From NCBI RefSeq assembly GCF_010119385.1, contig NZ_VFIE01000017.1:271980-335979 (forward strand): a stretch of 64,000 bases of DNA, written 5' to 3'. The translations under genes were made by a program, and so were the position numbers. The notes under the pieces are model-generated. The model was given only the letters and a program-made list of their open reading frames with translations. It had not been told where the DNA came from and made no database searches. Positions 16,965 through 29,698 of this stretch are shown here, one piece after another. Origin of the DNA: Nesterenkonia haasae (GTDB lineage: Bacteria > Actinomycetota > Actinomycetes > Actinomycetales > Micrococcaceae). The number at the start of each line of letters is the position of its first letter. The stretch's first letter is position 1.

Positions 16965-17600
16965 ATGATCTCCAGTATCCGTGGTGAGGTGCTCCATGTG
17001 GGGCTCGACCGAACAGTGGTGGAAGTCTCCGGCTTCGGGTTGACTGTTCACGCCACTCCTCAGACGCTCGGGGGCCTGCGTGCTGGACAGCACGCTTTCC
17101 TGCACACCAATTTCGTGCCGCGGCAGGATGAGGCCCCTTTGCTGTTCGGCTTCGCCGATTCAGACGAGCGCGAGATTTTCACCACTCTGCTCGGCATCTC
17201 TGGCGTCGGACCCCGGCTGGCGCTGGCCGTACTGAGCGTCCACACTCCTCATGAGGTGCGTCTAGCGATTCGCGACTCGGACACTTCAGCATTCACCAAG
17301 GTGCCTGGTATCGGGAAGAAGACCGCTCAACGCATTCTGCTTGAGCTCGCCGGCAAACTCATCATCGACCCAGAAACACCTGCCCCCGGGGAAAGGCAGA
17401 AAGCTGCTTCTTTGCCGACTGACGTCACCAAGGCGGAAGTCCGGGCCGCCCTCACATCGCTGGGGTGGACGGAAAGAGATGCAACTCAAGCCCTAGACGA
17501 CGCGCTCTCGGCTGATCCGGATCTGATTGACGCCGGCACATCCACTGTGCTCCGGACGGTGCTCCGAGCGCTGGGTACCGCGAAAGCGAGCACCGGATGA
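16965..17600 (+). CDS. ruvA: Holliday junction branch-migration protein RuvA
   Basis: Binds the four-way junction and loads the RuvB motor. The 211 residues hold the OB fold (MISSIRGEVLHVGLDRTVVEVSGFGL split over residues 1-60), two helix-hairpin-helix elements (LLGISGVGPRLALAVLS and FTKVPGIGKKTAQRILLEL), and domain III that contacts RuvB (TKAEVRAALTSLGW onward). Length is normal. The gene is 83 bases downstream of ruvC and is followed by ruvB after 51 bases, so the three form one transcription unit. Confidence 0.96.
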   Translation: MISSIRGEVLHVGLDRTVVEVSGFGLTVHATPQTLGGLRAGQHAFLHTNFVPRQDEAPLLFGFADSDEREIFTTLLGISGVGPRLALAVLSVHTPHEVRLAIRDSDTSAFTKVPGIGKKTAQRILLELAGKLIIDPETPAPGERQKAASLPTDVTKAEVRAALTSLGWTERDATQALDDALSADPDLIDAGTSTVLRTVLRALGTAKASTG

Positions 17601-17651
17601 CCGTGGCGGGAACCCGAGAATTGGAAGGCACTCTAAGGGCTGAGGAGGACC

Positions 17652-18698
17652 GTGAGCGGTACTGATCCACGGGAGCTGGTCGGGGCAGCTCCGGCCGTTG
17701 AGGAGAAAGCTCTTGAAGCTGCTCTGCGGCCCAAAGCTCTGGATGATTTTGTCGGGCAGACCACCGTGCGCACTCAGCTGTCCCTGGTTCTGCAGTCTTC
17801 GCGGATGCGGAACACGGCCGCTGACCATGTGCTCCTGTCAGGCCCGCCAGGCTTAGGCAAGACCACATTGGCCATGATCATCGCAGGTGAGATGCAGGCG
17901 GCCCTACGCATCACCTCGGGTCCCGCTATCCAACATGCCGGTGATCTGGCTGCGATTTTGTCGTCGTTGACCGACGGTGAGGTCCTGTTCATTGACGAGA
18001 TTCACCGAATGTCCCGACCCGCCGAAGAGATGCTCTACATCGCGATGGAAGACTTCCGGGTAGACATCATTGTTGGGAAGGGAGCTGGCGCGACCTCAAT
18101 ACCTCTTGAGCTTTCTCCCTTCACGCTGGTCGGAGCGACCACCCGGGCGGGGCTGCTTCCAGGGCCGCTGCGTGACCGATTTGGTTTCACCGGCCACCTG
18201 GAGTTCTACAGCCCGGAGGAGCTTCAGAAAGTGCTGCGCCGCTCGGCCGGAATGCTGGACACGCAGGTCACCTCCGAAGGTTTCGTCGAGATCTCATCAC
18301 GTTCGCGGGGCACACCCCGTATCGCCAACCGCCTGCTGCGCCGAGTACGGGACTGGGCACTAGTGCATGGGGTGGACCTGGTGGACATTGAGGCGGCCTC
18401 CCAGGCGCTTGACACCTACGAGGTGGATTCACTGGGTCTGGACCGCCTGGACCGTGCGGTGCTGGAGGCCCTGTGCAAGAAGTTTCGTGGTGGCCCAGTT
18501 GGACTGTCCACTCTTGCCATCCTGGTAGGTGAGGAGACCGAGACCGTTGAAACAGTCGCCGAACCATATCTGGTGCGCGAAGGTCTCCTGGCGCGCACTC
18601 CACGAGGGCGGGTTGCTACTCAGGCGGCCTGGGAGCACCTCGGGCTCACTCCGCCTGCGGAGAGTGACGAAAAGACGTCTCCGCTGTGGAATGAGTAA
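17652..18698 (+). CDS. ruvB: Holliday junction branch-migration ATPase RuvB
   Basis: AAA+ motor that drives branch migration with RuvA. The 348-residue protein has the family opening [12 protein letters not shown], Walker [16 protein letters not shown], Walker [11 protein letters not shown], sensor 1/arginine-finger region [20 protein letters not shown], and a C-terminal winged helix ending in [18 protein letters not shown]. Start GTG 17652 follows GAGGAGG by five bases. It is the last gene of the ruvCAB group and is followed closely by yajC. Confidence 0.97.
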   Translation: MSGTDPRELVGAAPAVEEKALEAALRPKALDDFVGQTTVRTQLSLVLQSSRMRNTAADHVLLSGPPGLGKTTLAMIIAGEMQAALRITSGPAIQHAGDLAAILSSLTDGEVLFIDEIHRMSRPAEEMLYIAMEDFRVDIIVGKGAGATSIPLELSPFTLVGATTRAGLLPGPLRDRFGFTGHLEFYSPEELQKVLRRSAGMLDTQVTSEGFVEISSRSRGTPRIANRLLRRVRDWALVHGVDLVDIEAASQALDTYEVDSLGLDRLDRAVLEALCKKFRGGPVGLSTLAILVGEETETVETVAEPYLVREGLLARTPRGRVATQAAWEHLGLTPPAESDEKTSPLWNE

Positions 18699-18730
18699 AT
18701 GTACAGCTTGTACTGTTAGGGTGGCCGGTT

Positions 18731-19162
18731 GTGATTGACTCCTTGACACTGCATCTGTTCCCCGTGGCCGCAAACACCCCCGTTGCTGGCGGAGAAGGCG
18801 GTGAAGCCGGCGGCAGCGCAATCTTCATGCTCTTGATGTTCGGGCTGTTGGCGCTGTTTATCTTTGCGACGTGGCGGCGCAGTCGTAAAATGCGCGAAGA
18901 TGTGCGCAAAGCCAATGAGGGAGCCGTTGTAGGTGCTGAAGTAGTGACAGCCGGCGGGATCGTTGGCCGGGTGATCAGCCGCGATGACGAACGTCAGCGC
19001 ATTACCCTCGAATTCTCCCATGGAGATCGTATGGACTTTCTCCTTCAGGCCGTTCAGCAGGTCATTGAGCCGGATCCCGACCTGGCAGCTGACATCCATG
19101 CGTTGGACCCGGATCAGACAGACACTGACCCCACCGCACCTGACAACTCCGATCCTCGATAG
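18731..19162 (+). CDS. yajC: Sec translocon accessory protein YajC
   Basis: Small inner-membrane partner of SecDF. The 143-residue product has one transmembrane helix (AIFMLLMFGLLALFIFATWR, about 30-49), then the cytoplasmic basic segment RRSRKMREDVRKAN, and the conserved GAEVVTAGGIVGRVI turn. The tail is acidic and Asp/Thr-rich. Start GTG 18731. The secD start follows the stop by 11 bases, so the three Sec genes are one operon that continues from ruvB. Confidence 0.92.
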   Translation: MIDSLTLHLFPVAANTPVAGGEGGEAGGSAIFMLLMFGLLALFIFATWRRSRKMREDVRKANEGAVVGAEVVTAGGIVGRVISRDDERQRITLEFSHGDRMDFLLQAVQQVIEPDPDLAADIHALDPDQTDTDPTAPDNSDPR

Positions 19163-19173
19163 CAGCAGCACTG

Positions 19174-21096
19174 ATGGCCGCATCAAAACCCGTGCGGAGG
19201 GCACGCGCCGCACTCGTCGTCCTCTTTCTGCTGCTCATCGGCATGGGCGGCGGACTAGCGTATGGCGTCCAGCAAGGACAGGCCCAGTGGGCCCCGCTGC
19301 TGGCCCTCGACCTCGAGGGCGGAACCCAAATGGTGCTCTCTCCGCAGGTCGAGACGGGTGAAGAGATTGACGACGATCAGCTTGAACAGGCGGTGGAGAT
19401 CATCCGCCAGCGTGTCGATGGTACCGGTGTGGCCGAGGCGGAGATCGCAGTCCAAGGTGCTGAGAACGTCGTGGTGGGAATGCCGGGGGTACCCGATGAA
19501 GAGACCCGCGAACTGATCCAAGCCAGTGCCGCCATGGAGTTTCGGCCGCTGCTCGACTCCCGGTTCGACACGAACTATGTCGAAGAGATGCGCATCGAAG
19601 AAATTGCGGAGAACCCCGATCTGACAGATGAGGAAAGAGAAGAGATCCTCAGTCAAGTCGAGGCCCTGGAAGAGGACGAGGAATTCGAAGAAGATGAGCA
19701 GGCCAGACCTGAGGACTTCGACGAACCCACCGCCGAACCAGAACACAATTCAGACCTGAACTGGATCACCCCTGAACGTGCCGCTGACTTTTACAACTAC
19801 GAGTGCACTCGGGACCTGCCTCTGGCCGAACGCGAAGCCCAGGAGCCCGATGAGCCACTGATTACCTGCAACCCGGATACTGGTGAGGTGCTCCTGCTGG
19901 GTCCGGTTGATGTGGACGGTGACAATATCGACGACGCCAGTTGGGGTACCGAATCCCGTCAGGACGGCACCCCCACGGGAGCATACGAGACTGTCATCCA
20001 TTTCGACTCCACCGGTACGGAGCAGTTCCGGGAGTCTTCGACCCGCCTCTTCGGCTACGAGCAGGGGACTCCACAAAACCGATTCGGGATTGTCCTGGAC
20101 GGTCAGGTCGTCGTGGCGCCGAACATGATCAGCCCGATCACCGACGGCAACGCCCGCATCACAGGCGGCTACACCGATGAGGAAGCCCGCAATCTCGCTG
20201 AACAGCTGCGCTACGGCTCACTGCCCATCTCCTTCCAGATTGAGTCCGAACAGCAGATTTCAGCCACACTCGGGTCCGACCAGTTGCGTATGGGCCTTCT
20301 CGCCGGCATCATTGGGCTGATCCTCACTGCTGGCTACGCCGTGTACCAGTACCGGGCACTGGCCTTGGCCGTGACTATCCCATCCCTCATTGTGGTGGGT
20401 CTCATCACGTGGTGGGCCATCTCGCTTTTAGGATGGTCAGACGGCTACCGGCTTTCGCTGGCCGGCATCGCTGGGTTGATCCTCTCCATCGGCCTCACCG
20501 CGGACTCCTTTGTGGTGTACTTTGAGCGCGTCAAAGACGAGCTGAGAGAAGGACGGTCCCTCGCGGGGGCCGTTGAAGCTGGTTGGTCCCGAGCCAGGCG
20601 AACCATTCTCGCGTCCAAAGCAGTGAACATCATCGCCGCTGTCGTGCTGTATCTGGTGGCGGTAGGCAATGTGCGGGGTTTTGCGTTCACCCTCGGACTC
20701 ACAGCGCTGATCGATGTGATCCTCGTCTTCCTCTTCACGCATCCGCTGATGCAGCTATTGGCCCGGCGCAAGTTCTTCGCCGCCGGTAAACGATTCTCAG
20801 GTCTCAGCGCTAGAGAGCTGGGCGTGGACGTCCTCTACAAGGGGGCCGGGCGCTTTGCCCGATCTCAGGTGGTCTACTCCGACCACGCTGCTGCGGCCGT
20901 CGTCGGCGGTGCCAGGGAAGGGGAGGCCTCACCGCTCGGGGGTGCCGCGGATGGCGCCAGGTCCGACTCGCGACGCGATGTTCCAGATATATCGGACGAA
21001 CAGTGGGCAAATATGACAATCGCCGAGCGGCGGAAGGCCCGGCAAGACCGCCTTCACGAGCAGGAGCAGTCAATGGCAGAGGGGGCTGATCGCTGA
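19174..21096 (+). CDS. secD: Protein translocase subunit SecD
   Basis: Uses the proton-motive force to assist late steps of protein export. The 640 residues start with a transmembrane helix (about 13-32) and the SecD signature LALDLEGGTQMVLSP. A large extracytoplasmic domain follows, including VEIIRQRVDGTGVAEAEI and NRFGIVLDGQVVVAPNMISP. About five membrane segments follow (roughly 370-540, for example LSIGLTADSFVVYFERVKDE, the D-x6-ER motif of the RND-like core). Unusual points: an acidic insertion at about residues 140-190 and a hydrophilic cytoplasmic tail of some 90 residues. The stop overlaps the secF start (TGATG). Confidence 0.95.
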   Translation: MAASKPVRRARAALVVLFLLLIGMGGGLAYGVQQGQAQWAPLLALDLEGGTQMVLSPQVETGEEIDDDQLEQAVEIIRQRVDGTGVAEAEIAVQGAENVVVGMPGVPDEETRELIQASAAMEFRPLLDSRFDTNYVEEMRIEEIAENPDLTDEEREEILSQVEALEEDEEFEEDEQARPEDFDEPTAEPEHNSDLNWITPERAADFYNYECTRDLPLAEREAQEPDEPLITCNPDTGEVLLLGPVDVDGDNIDDASWGTESRQDGTPTGAYETVIHFDSTGTEQFRESSTRLFGYEQGTPQNRFGIVLDGQVVVAPNMISPITDGNARITGGYTDEEARNLAEQLRYGSLPISFQIESEQQISATLGSDQLRMGLLAGIIGLILTAGYAVYQYRALALAVTIPSLIVVGLITWWAISLLGWSDGYRLSLAGIAGLILSIGLTADSFVVYFERVKDELREGRSLAGAVEAGWSRARRTILASKAVNIIAAVVLYLVAVGNVRGFAFTLGLTALIDVILVFLFTHPLMQLLARRKFFAAGKRFSGLSARELGVDVLYKGAGRFARSQVVYSDHAAAAVVGGAREGEASPLGGAADGARSDSRRDVPDISDEQWANMTIAERRKARQDRLHEQEQSMAEGADR

Positions 21097-22250
21097 TGGC
21101 CGCAGGATTCGCCACAGCAGGCAATCAGCTCTACACCGGTGAGCGGTCTTATCCGTTCGTGCAGCGGTCGAACCTGTGGTTCCTCCTTGCAGCGCTGCTG
21201 GTTGCCGTTTCCATCGCGATACCTTTCGTCCGCGGGGGTTTCAACTTCGGCATCGAATTCACTGGAGGCAGTGAGTTCACCATTTCCCAGACTGAGAACA
21301 CGGACATTGCCATCGGCGAAGATGCGGTCCAGGATGTCTCCGGTCAGGAAGCTGTTGTCACTCAGATCACGGATCAGACGATTCGTGTGCAGACTGAAGA
21401 GCTCGATGAAGAACAGACTCTAGAGGTCGGTCAGGCTCTCCAGGAGGGTTACGGAGTCGGACCGGACCAGGTGTCCTCCACTTTCATCGGCCCTGTCTGG
21501 GGTGAGCACGTCTCGCAGCAGATGATGATCGGCTTAGGGGTCTTCCTGCTGCTTGTATCGGTCTACATGGCCCTGTACTTCCGAACCTGGAAGATGTCCG
21601 TAGCGGCCATAGGGGGACTCGGGTTCGTCGTCGTGGTGACGGTTGGCATCTATTCAGCCACTGGGTTCGAAGTCACCCCAAGTGCGATTATCGGTTTCCT
21701 CACCATCTTGTCCTACGCGTTGTACGACACGATGGTGGTGTTCGACAAGATACGCGAAAACGTTCGACCGCTGAAAGAGCAGAAGGACCAGACGTTTACG
21801 GAGCGGGTAAACCTCGCGATTAATCAAACTTTGGTCAGATCAATCAACACCTCCGTAGTAGGCATACTCCCGGTAGGCTCCATCCTCTTCATCGGCTCCT
21901 GGCTCCTAGGCGCTGGCACGCTGAGGGACATTGCCCTCGCATTGTTCACGGGGATTATCGTGGGCACCATCGCGACCATTTTCGTACAGGCCCCGCTGTA
22001 CGCCCGGATGCGGCGCGGTGATTCTGATGTCGTTGCTCACACTGAGCTCGTCCTCAACCTGCGTAAGGACCGAGAGGTCGGCGCCGTGACGTACTCGGGG
22101 ACTCCCATGGATGAGAACGGGAAACCAGTGGCGTTCCCGCCGCTGCCCGAACCGGACGAACCTGATGACGTTGAGGATGTAGAGATTCTGGATTGGGACT
22201 TGGTCGTCAGTGGCGACACGCCGGAATCTTCAGGCGATGAACAGCGTTAG
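21096..22250 (+). CDS. secF: Protein translocase subunit SecF
   Basis: Partner of SecD in the Sec accessory complex. The 384-residue protein has the signature FNFGIEFTGGSEFTI after the first membrane helix, then five further helices. It has the conserved SYALYDTMVVFDKIREN segment and NQTLVRSINTSVVGILPV, plus GIIVGTIATIFVQAPLY. The C-terminal tail is hydrophilic and acidic (EPDEPDDVEDVEILDWD). The start codon overlaps the secD stop. A short gap of 51 bases separates it from relA. Confidence 0.95.
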   Translation: MAAGFATAGNQLYTGERSYPFVQRSNLWFLLAALLVAVSIAIPFVRGGFNFGIEFTGGSEFTISQTENTDIAIGEDAVQDVSGQEAVVTQITDQTIRVQTEELDEEQTLEVGQALQEGYGVGPDQVSSTFIGPVWGEHVSQQMMIGLGVFLLLVSVYMALYFRTWKMSVAAIGGLGFVVVVTVGIYSATGFEVTPSAIIGFLTILSYALYDTMVVFDKIRENVRPLKEQKDQTFTERVNLAINQTLVRSINTSVVGILPVGSILFIGSWLLGAGTLRDIALALFTGIIVGTIATIFVQAPLYARMRRGDSDVVAHTELVLNLRKDREVGAVTYSGTPMDENGKPVAFPPLPEPDEPDDVEDVEILDWDLVVSGDTPESSGDEQR

Positions 22251-22301
22251 ACTGTCTCCACATTGCATGCCAATTGTCATGAGGGAGCAGGCACCACGAG
22301 C

Positions 22302-24680
22302 GTGAACAGTAACAGCGCACCGGTTACAGGGGCGGCGGCCACAGCCTCCGAACAAGACCCCACCACAACAGCGGGTACTCACACAGCACCCGTTCGCCGG
22401 TCGCGCGCTGTTGGGTCGCTCGCCCAGTCCGAGGACTCCCCACTATTGGAGCCCCTGCTCAGGGCAGTGCGGGCCAACCGCGCAGAGAATGACTTCCCGC
22501 TGATCCGTAGAGCTTTTGCCGCCGCAGAGCATCACCACAGAGGCCAGAAGCGCAAATCAGGCGATCCCTACATCACCCACCCCGTTGCGGTCGCCACCAT
22601 CCTTGCCGAACTGGGCCTCAATGGGTCGACACTGGCTGCTGCGCTGCTCCACGACACCGTGGAGGACACCGACTACAGCCTGGAGGAGCTCACTACCGAA
22701 TTTGGGGAGGAGATCAGCCAGCTGGTAGACGGGGTGACCAAGCTGGACAAACTGAAGTTCGGCGACGCCGCACAGGCCGAAACAGTGCGCAAGATGGTCT
22801 TGGCAATGGCCAAAGACATTCGGGTGCTGATGATTAAGCTCGCCGACCGGCTCCACAACGCCCGGACATGGCGCTACGTGCCACCGGAGAAGAGCGCGCG
22901 CAAAGCCAAAGAGACCCTGGAGATCTTTTCTCCATTGGCTCACCGACTCGGCATGAATACTCTGAAGTGGGAACTGGAGGATCTGTCTTTCGCTGCCCTC
23001 TATCCAAAGGTGTATGAGGAGATCGTCCGGTTGGTGGGTGATCGCACACCGCAGCGGGAGAAGTTCCTCTCCCAGGTACGCGAAACCATTGCCGATGACC
23101 TCAACGGGTCAAGTATCTCGGCAACCATAACGGGCCGACCCAAGCACTACTACTCGATCTACCAGAAGATGATCGTGCGAGGAAAAGAATTCGACGACAT
23201 TCATGACCTGATGGGTGTCCGCGTTCTCGTTGATTCGGTGCGGGACTGCTATGCAGCTCTTGGTGCACTCCACGCGCGGTGGTCCCCGCTGCCTGGCAGG
23301 TTCAAAGACTATATCGCCATGCCGAAGTTCAACATGTATCAGTCACTGCACACGACAGTTCTGGGCCCGGCCGGGAAGCCCGTTGAGGTGCAGATCCGCA
23401 CTCATGAGATGCACAGGCGAGCCGAGTACGGTGTGGCAGCTCATTGGAAGTACAAACAGGACCAGCGTCCTAGCCAAGGCGGACAACAGGACGACGCCGC
23501 AGCCTCGGCTTCACCAGCTAAGGGCGCCACTCAACAGTCACAAGCCACTGAGGACATCGGTTGGCTGCGCTCCCTTGTGGACTGGCAGTCCGAAACGACT
23601 GACCCAGATGAATTCCTAGAGTCACTGCGCAACGAGATCAATACCCGTGAGGTGTTCGTCTACACCCCCAAAGGGGAGGTCATTTCGTTGCCTGCTGGGG
23701 CCACGCCGGTGGACTTCGCGTACGCGATCCATACCGATGTGGGACACAAGACAATTGGTGCGCGGGTCAACGGCAAACTGGTGCCGCTGAGCTCGGAGCT
23801 CAATCATGGTGACTGGGTCGAGATCTTCACCTCGAAAGCAGAAGGCGCGGGTCCTTCTAACGATTGGCTGATGTTCGTTAAGTCAGCCCGGGCTCGGAAT
23901 AAGATTCGGCATTGGTTCTCCAAAGAACGCCGCGAAGAATCAATCGAGCGCGGCAAGGAAATGCTCACCAAAGCAACTCGGAAATCAAATCTTCCCCTAC
24001 AGAAGGTCATGAACCCCGATGTGCTGCTGACAGTGGCTGAAGAGCTTCACTACACCGATATCTCCGGCCTTTACGCAGGAATCGGCGAAGAGCACGTCTC
24101 TATCCAGAACGTCCTTGATCACCTCAGCTCACTCTTCGACACGGACGAAGAGGAGTCCGAGGAGCACGACATCACCCCCATTACCTCGCCGTCAACTCGA
24201 CCCTCGGAGTACTCCGATGCAGGGGTGACGGTCAGAGGTGCCGGCAATGTCCTGGCCAAATTGGCCCGATGTTGCACCCCGGTGCCGCCCGATGACATCG
24301 AGGGGTTTGTCACACGAGGCCAAGGAGTCTCGGTTCACCGTGCCGACTGCCGCAACGTCAAGCAGCTCAGGGAACAACCGGGCCGTCTTGTAGAAGTGGA
24401 TTGGGCACCCACCAAATCTTCGGTCTTCTTAGTGGAAATTCAGGTAGAGGCCCTCGACCGGAAGTCACTCCTCTCAGACGTCACTCGCACGCTTGCCGAG
24501 TCTCAAGTCAATATTCTCTCCGCCACGGTTCAGACCTCTCGAGACCGAGTGGCAGTGTCGCGTTTCAGTTTTGAGATGGGCGACCCACGCTATCTGAACC
24601 ATGTGCTGAACTCGGTGCGGCGGATCGACGGGGTCTATGACGTCTACCGGACTGTCGGTAAGCGGCGCGAAACGCACTGA
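22302..24680 (+). CDS. relA: Bifunctional (p)ppGpp synthetase/hydrolase RelA/SpoT
   Basis: Makes and degrades the stringent-response alarmone. Residues about 75-215 form the HD hydrolase domain with [18 protein letters not shown] and the metal-binding [14 protein letters not shown] (HD at about 117-118), so hydrolase looks intact. The synthetase domain follows ([44 protein letters not shown]). Next is a TGS domain ([19 protein letters not shown]), a zinc-finger/helical part with RCCTPVPPD, and a C-terminal ACT domain. Total length is 792 aa from GTG 22302; the longer frame from TTG 22263 is not supported. The 3' end overlaps the opposite-strand gene by 37 bases. Confidence 0.95.
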   Translation: MNSNSAPVTGAAATASEQDPTTTAGTHTAPVRRSRAVGSLAQSEDSPLLEPLLRAVRANRAENDFPLIRRAFAAAEHHHRGQKRKSGDPYITHPVAVATILAELGLNGSTLAAALLHDTVEDTDYSLEELTTEFGEEISQLVDGVTKLDKLKFGDAAQAETVRKMVLAMAKDIRVLMIKLADRLHNARTWRYVPPEKSARKAKETLEIFSPLAHRLGMNTLKWELEDLSFAALYPKVYEEIVRLVGDRTPQREKFLSQVRETIADDLNGSSISATITGRPKHYYSIYQKMIVRGKEFDDIHDLMGVRVLVDSVRDCYAALGALHARWSPLPGRFKDYIAMPKFNMYQSLHTTVLGPAGKPVEVQIRTHEMHRRAEYGVAAHWKYKQDQRPSQGGQQDDAAASASPAKGATQQSQATEDIGWLRSLVDWQSETTDPDEFLESLRNEINTREVFVYTPKGEVISLPAGATPVDFAYAIHTDVGHKTIGARVNGKLVPLSSELNHGDWVEIFTSKAEGAGPSNDWLMFVKSARARNKIRHWFSKERREESIERGKEMLTKATRKSNLPLQKVMNPDVLLTVAEELHYTDISGLYAGIGEEHVSIQNVLDHLSSLFDTDEEESEEHDITPITSPSTRPSEYSDAGVTVRGAGNVLAKLARCCTPVPPDDIEGFVTRGQGVSVHRADCRNVKQLREQPGRLVEVDWAPTKSSVFLVEIQVEALDRKSLLSDVTRTLAESQVNILSATVQTSRDRVAVSRFSFEMGDPRYLNHVLNSVRRIDGVYDVYRTVGKRRETH

Positions 24681-25408
24681 TTCACTAGTTGCCGGATCCT
24701 CTCTCGACGGCGATGATCCCAGCTGGTCCGGGATACGATCCGCATCACCGTATCCGCCAGCTCCTCAGCACTTGCATCCGTTTGCCGCATCAGCTGGGAG
24801 ATCAAGTACCAACGCTGATGCAGAGTGCTCTCATCTTCAGCCCCGATAGCGACGACGTCCTCATCTCTACCCAGCAGAGGTTCGTGGGCTGCCGGCCACT
24901 GCTGAAGAATCCGATCAACGCGAGATCCGCCCTCCAGCAGCAAGTCTAGGGCCCGTCTGAGGTGCCGCACACCGATCCCACAGAACAGATCCCCTGCGGT
25001 ACGCAGAGCAGTTGTGCAGCACAGCGGCCCGTAGATCTGTTTCTCATCATCGCTGAGCGCGGCCCTATGCACTTGTACGCCTAGAGGTGATGATTGGTGA
25101 ATGGTATGCCGGCCTACAATGACGCTGACCCGCTCCGGGGCAGAGATGCCCAAGTGGACCCAGGCCGCGCTCTCACCGCAGAGAATAGACGTTTCGGCCA
25201 ATGACGGATTCAGCAGTGCGTGGGCACCGGCGGCGCGCAGCTCTGGCGAGTCAGTGAGGACAGATTCTGTATACACATCAGCGATGAGATGCCGCATGAT
25301 TCCACGATGGGTCATGGTCTGCAGCTCTTCGGAGGAGAAGGGGAGACCGGGACGGTACAGATGGTCCTTGAGCGAGAACTCTCCTGAGACGGGACATGTA
25401 ACCTGCAT
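24644..25408 (-). CDS. Hypothetical protein resembling AbiEi-type antitoxin domain proteins
   Basis: The function is not established. The 254-residue protein resembles a large actinobacterial group annotated as AbiEi-like antitoxin or hypothetical. An N-terminal segment ([23 protein letters not shown]) is like a winged helix ending in a strand. It is followed by [26 protein letters not shown], and [14 protein letters not shown]. The C-terminal region is helical. No cognate AbiEii-like toxin gene lies nearby, so it is probably not a working toxin-antitoxin pair. It lies after ruvX on the minus strand (40-base gap) and runs tail-to-tail into relA. Family assignment is by eye. Confidence 0.6.
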   Translation of the reverse strand: MQVTCPVSGEFSLKDHLYRPGLPFSSEELQTMTHRGIMRHLIADVYTESVLTDSPELRAAGAHALLNPSLAETSILCGESAAWVHLGISAPERVSVIVGRHTIHQSSPLGVQVHRAALSDDEKQIYGPLCCTTALRTAGDLFCGIGVRHLRRALDLLLEGGSRVDRILQQWPAAHEPLLGRDEDVVAIGAEDESTLHQRWYLISQLMRQTDASAEELADTVMRIVSRTSWDHRRRERIRQLVNQCVSRRLPTVR

Positions 25409-25448
25409 AGGTTCAGCATGACCGTTCGGGGGTCACGGCGACAAGGAC

Positions 25449-25940
25449 CTAGGCCGAGTTGTGGATAACCAGAGTACCTGGTTCTGCTCCCTGGGCGGCG
25501 CGTATATCGAGGGCGTGGGTGAGAATTTCCACGGCCGCAGCCTGATCAATGGCCGCGCGTTGATTCCGCGATTCGACCCCCGAGGCGCGCATCTTCTCCG
25601 ATGCCGAGACTGTTGACAGACGCTCATCGATGAGCCGTACCTGCACATGGTGCAGCTCTGCAGAGCAGTACTCCACCAGCGCCCGGGCAAACTCACGTGC
25701 CTTTTGAGTGGATGGGGTCTCGACTCCTGAGAGTGAAAGCGGAAGCCCCACATACACCACCTTGCAGTCACGGTCCTGGATAATTCGGGTGATCATCCGC
25801 AGGTCGGATCCCTGGTTCTTATCGCGACGAAGCGTCATCACCGGGGTTGCCAGTAGTGCATCCGGATCTGAGGCTGCCAGTCCCACCCGAGCGTCGCCTA
25901 CGTCGACTGCAAGTCGCACACCTGCGCGTTCAGAAGTCAT
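25449..25940 (-). CDS. ruvX: Putative pre-16S rRNA nuclease / Holliday junction resolvase-like RuvX (YqgF)
   Basis: RNase H-like nuclease believed to process the 5' end of 16S rRNA. The 163 residues show VRLAVDVGDARVGLAASDP (first Asp), VVYVGLPLSLSG, VRLIDERLSTVSASEKM (Glu), and IDQAAAVEILTHALD (Asp). ATG 25940 is used; the frame is open upstream to 26018 but that part overlaps alaS and is not conserved. Only ten bases separate it from the alaS stop, so the genes are cotranscribed, the usual actinobacterial order. The mltG and aro genes that often follow are not here. Confidence 0.92.
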   Translation of the reverse strand: MTSERAGVRLAVDVGDARVGLAASDPDALLATPVMTLRRDKNQGSDLRMITRIIQDRDCKVVYVGLPLSLSGVETPSTQKAREFARALVEYCSAELHHVQVRLIDERLSTVSASEKMRASGVESRNQRAAIDQAAAVEILTHALDIRAAQGAEPGTLVIHNSA

Positions 25941-25950
25941 AGCGCTGCGA

Positions 25951-28644
<2,694 letters not shown>

Positions 28645-28732
28645 CGGGGGGTTCTCTCCTGCGGGTCAGACTTAACGACGACGGGGCGTGCCGAGTGTGT
28701 GGCGCCCGGCTCAGTTTACGTGAGGGGGAGTA

Positions 28733-28778
28733 CGCAGAAAGCCCGCCGCATCCACCGGGGGACACGACGGGCTCTGCG
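28733..28778 (-). terminator. Hairpin between rpsD and alaS, probable rpsD terminator
   Basis: The outer arms CGCAG/CTGCG and inner AGCCCG/CGGGCT form a long GC-rich stem over 46 bases. On the minus strand the inner stem is followed by TTTCT. This fits a transcription terminator or attenuator after rpsD, upstream of alaS. Confidence 0.5.
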
Positions 28779-28851
28779 TTGGCTCTGTGGGTGTGAACGG
28801 GTCCGCAGAGCGGATCACTTCACACCCCATGGGCCCATGGCCCAGAACCGA

Positions 28852-29484
28852 TCAGCGTGCGTAGTACTCGACGACAAGCTGCTCTTCGCAAGTGACTGGA
28901 ACCTCGGCGCGCTCTGGCCTGCGGACGAGAGTTGCCTGCAGAGAATCCAGGTCCACCTTCAAGTAACCCGGTACTGCCGGAAGAACTTCCTGGTGTGCAC
29001 CTGCGGCCGCGATCTGGAAAGGCTCAAACTTCTCACTGCGCTCGTGAACGTGGACCATTTGGCCAGGCTTGACGCGGAAGGACGGACGGTCCACGCGCTT
29101 GCCGTTGACGAGAATATGGCGGTGCACCACGAACTGGCGCGCCTGTGCGATGGTGCGAGCGAATCCTGCGCGCAGCACGAGGGCGTCAAGACGTGATTCC
29201 AGGAGCTCGATCAGGTTTTCACCGGTGAGGCCTTCGCTCTGGCGTTTGGCTTCCTCGTAGTAACGGGTCAGCTGAGCCTCGCGAATGCCGTACTGGGCGC
29301 GCAGCTTCTGCTTCTCACGCAGACGCACTGCGTAGTCAGAGTCAGTGCGGCGGCGTGTGCGACCGTGCTGACCGGGGCCGTAGGGACGGCGGTCCAGGTA
29401 TTTTTGAGCCTTGGGCGTCAGCGCGATGCCAAGTGCCCGGGAGGCCTTGACCGTGCGGCGCGCACGCAAAGGAGTTTTTGGCAT
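28852..29484 (-). CDS. rpsD: 30S ribosomal protein S4
   Basis: Primary 16S rRNA-binding protein that starts assembly of the small subunit. The 210-residue protein has SRALGIALTPKAQKYLDRRP near the start, YGPGQHGRTRRR, and the S4 RNA-binding domain LDALVLRAGFARTIAQARQ followed by VVHRHILVNGKRVDRPS. There is no N-terminal zinc cysteine cluster, so it is the zinc-independent form usual in actinobacteria. It stands apart from the rpsM-rpsK-rpoA operon, as is normal in this phylum. A hairpin follows the stop. Confidence 0.97.
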   Translation of the reverse strand: MPKTPLRARRTVKASRALGIALTPKAQKYLDRRPYGPGQHGRTRRRTDSDYAVRLREKQKLRAQYGIREAQLTRYYEEAKRQSEGLTGENLIELLESRLDALVLRAGFARTIAQARQFVVHRHILVNGKRVDRPSFRVKPGQMVHVHERSEKFEPFQIAAAGAHQEVLPAVPGYLKVDLDSLQATLVRRPERAEVPVTCEEQLVVEYYAR

Positions 29485-29698
29485 AAAACGATACTTCTTT
29501 CTGCTTTCGGCATGTGTGTTTATTCGCTGTCATGGCAGTGGCATGACATGACCTGGCCTCCGAAGAAAAACTGAGGAGAGTCCGAGCTGCCGGTCGCTCG
29601 GTAACTACGGCGAAAGGTTCGCATTCGCCTGCCAGACAATCAGTGAGTCTATCAAAGATAGCGGCATGAGATGTCCAGGCTGGCTGGACAAGCGAGAG

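Noticed and set aside
24644-25408. Complete AbiE toxin-antitoxin system
   Set aside because: Only an AbiEi-like protein is present; no AbiEii-type nucleotidyltransferase toxin is adjacent.
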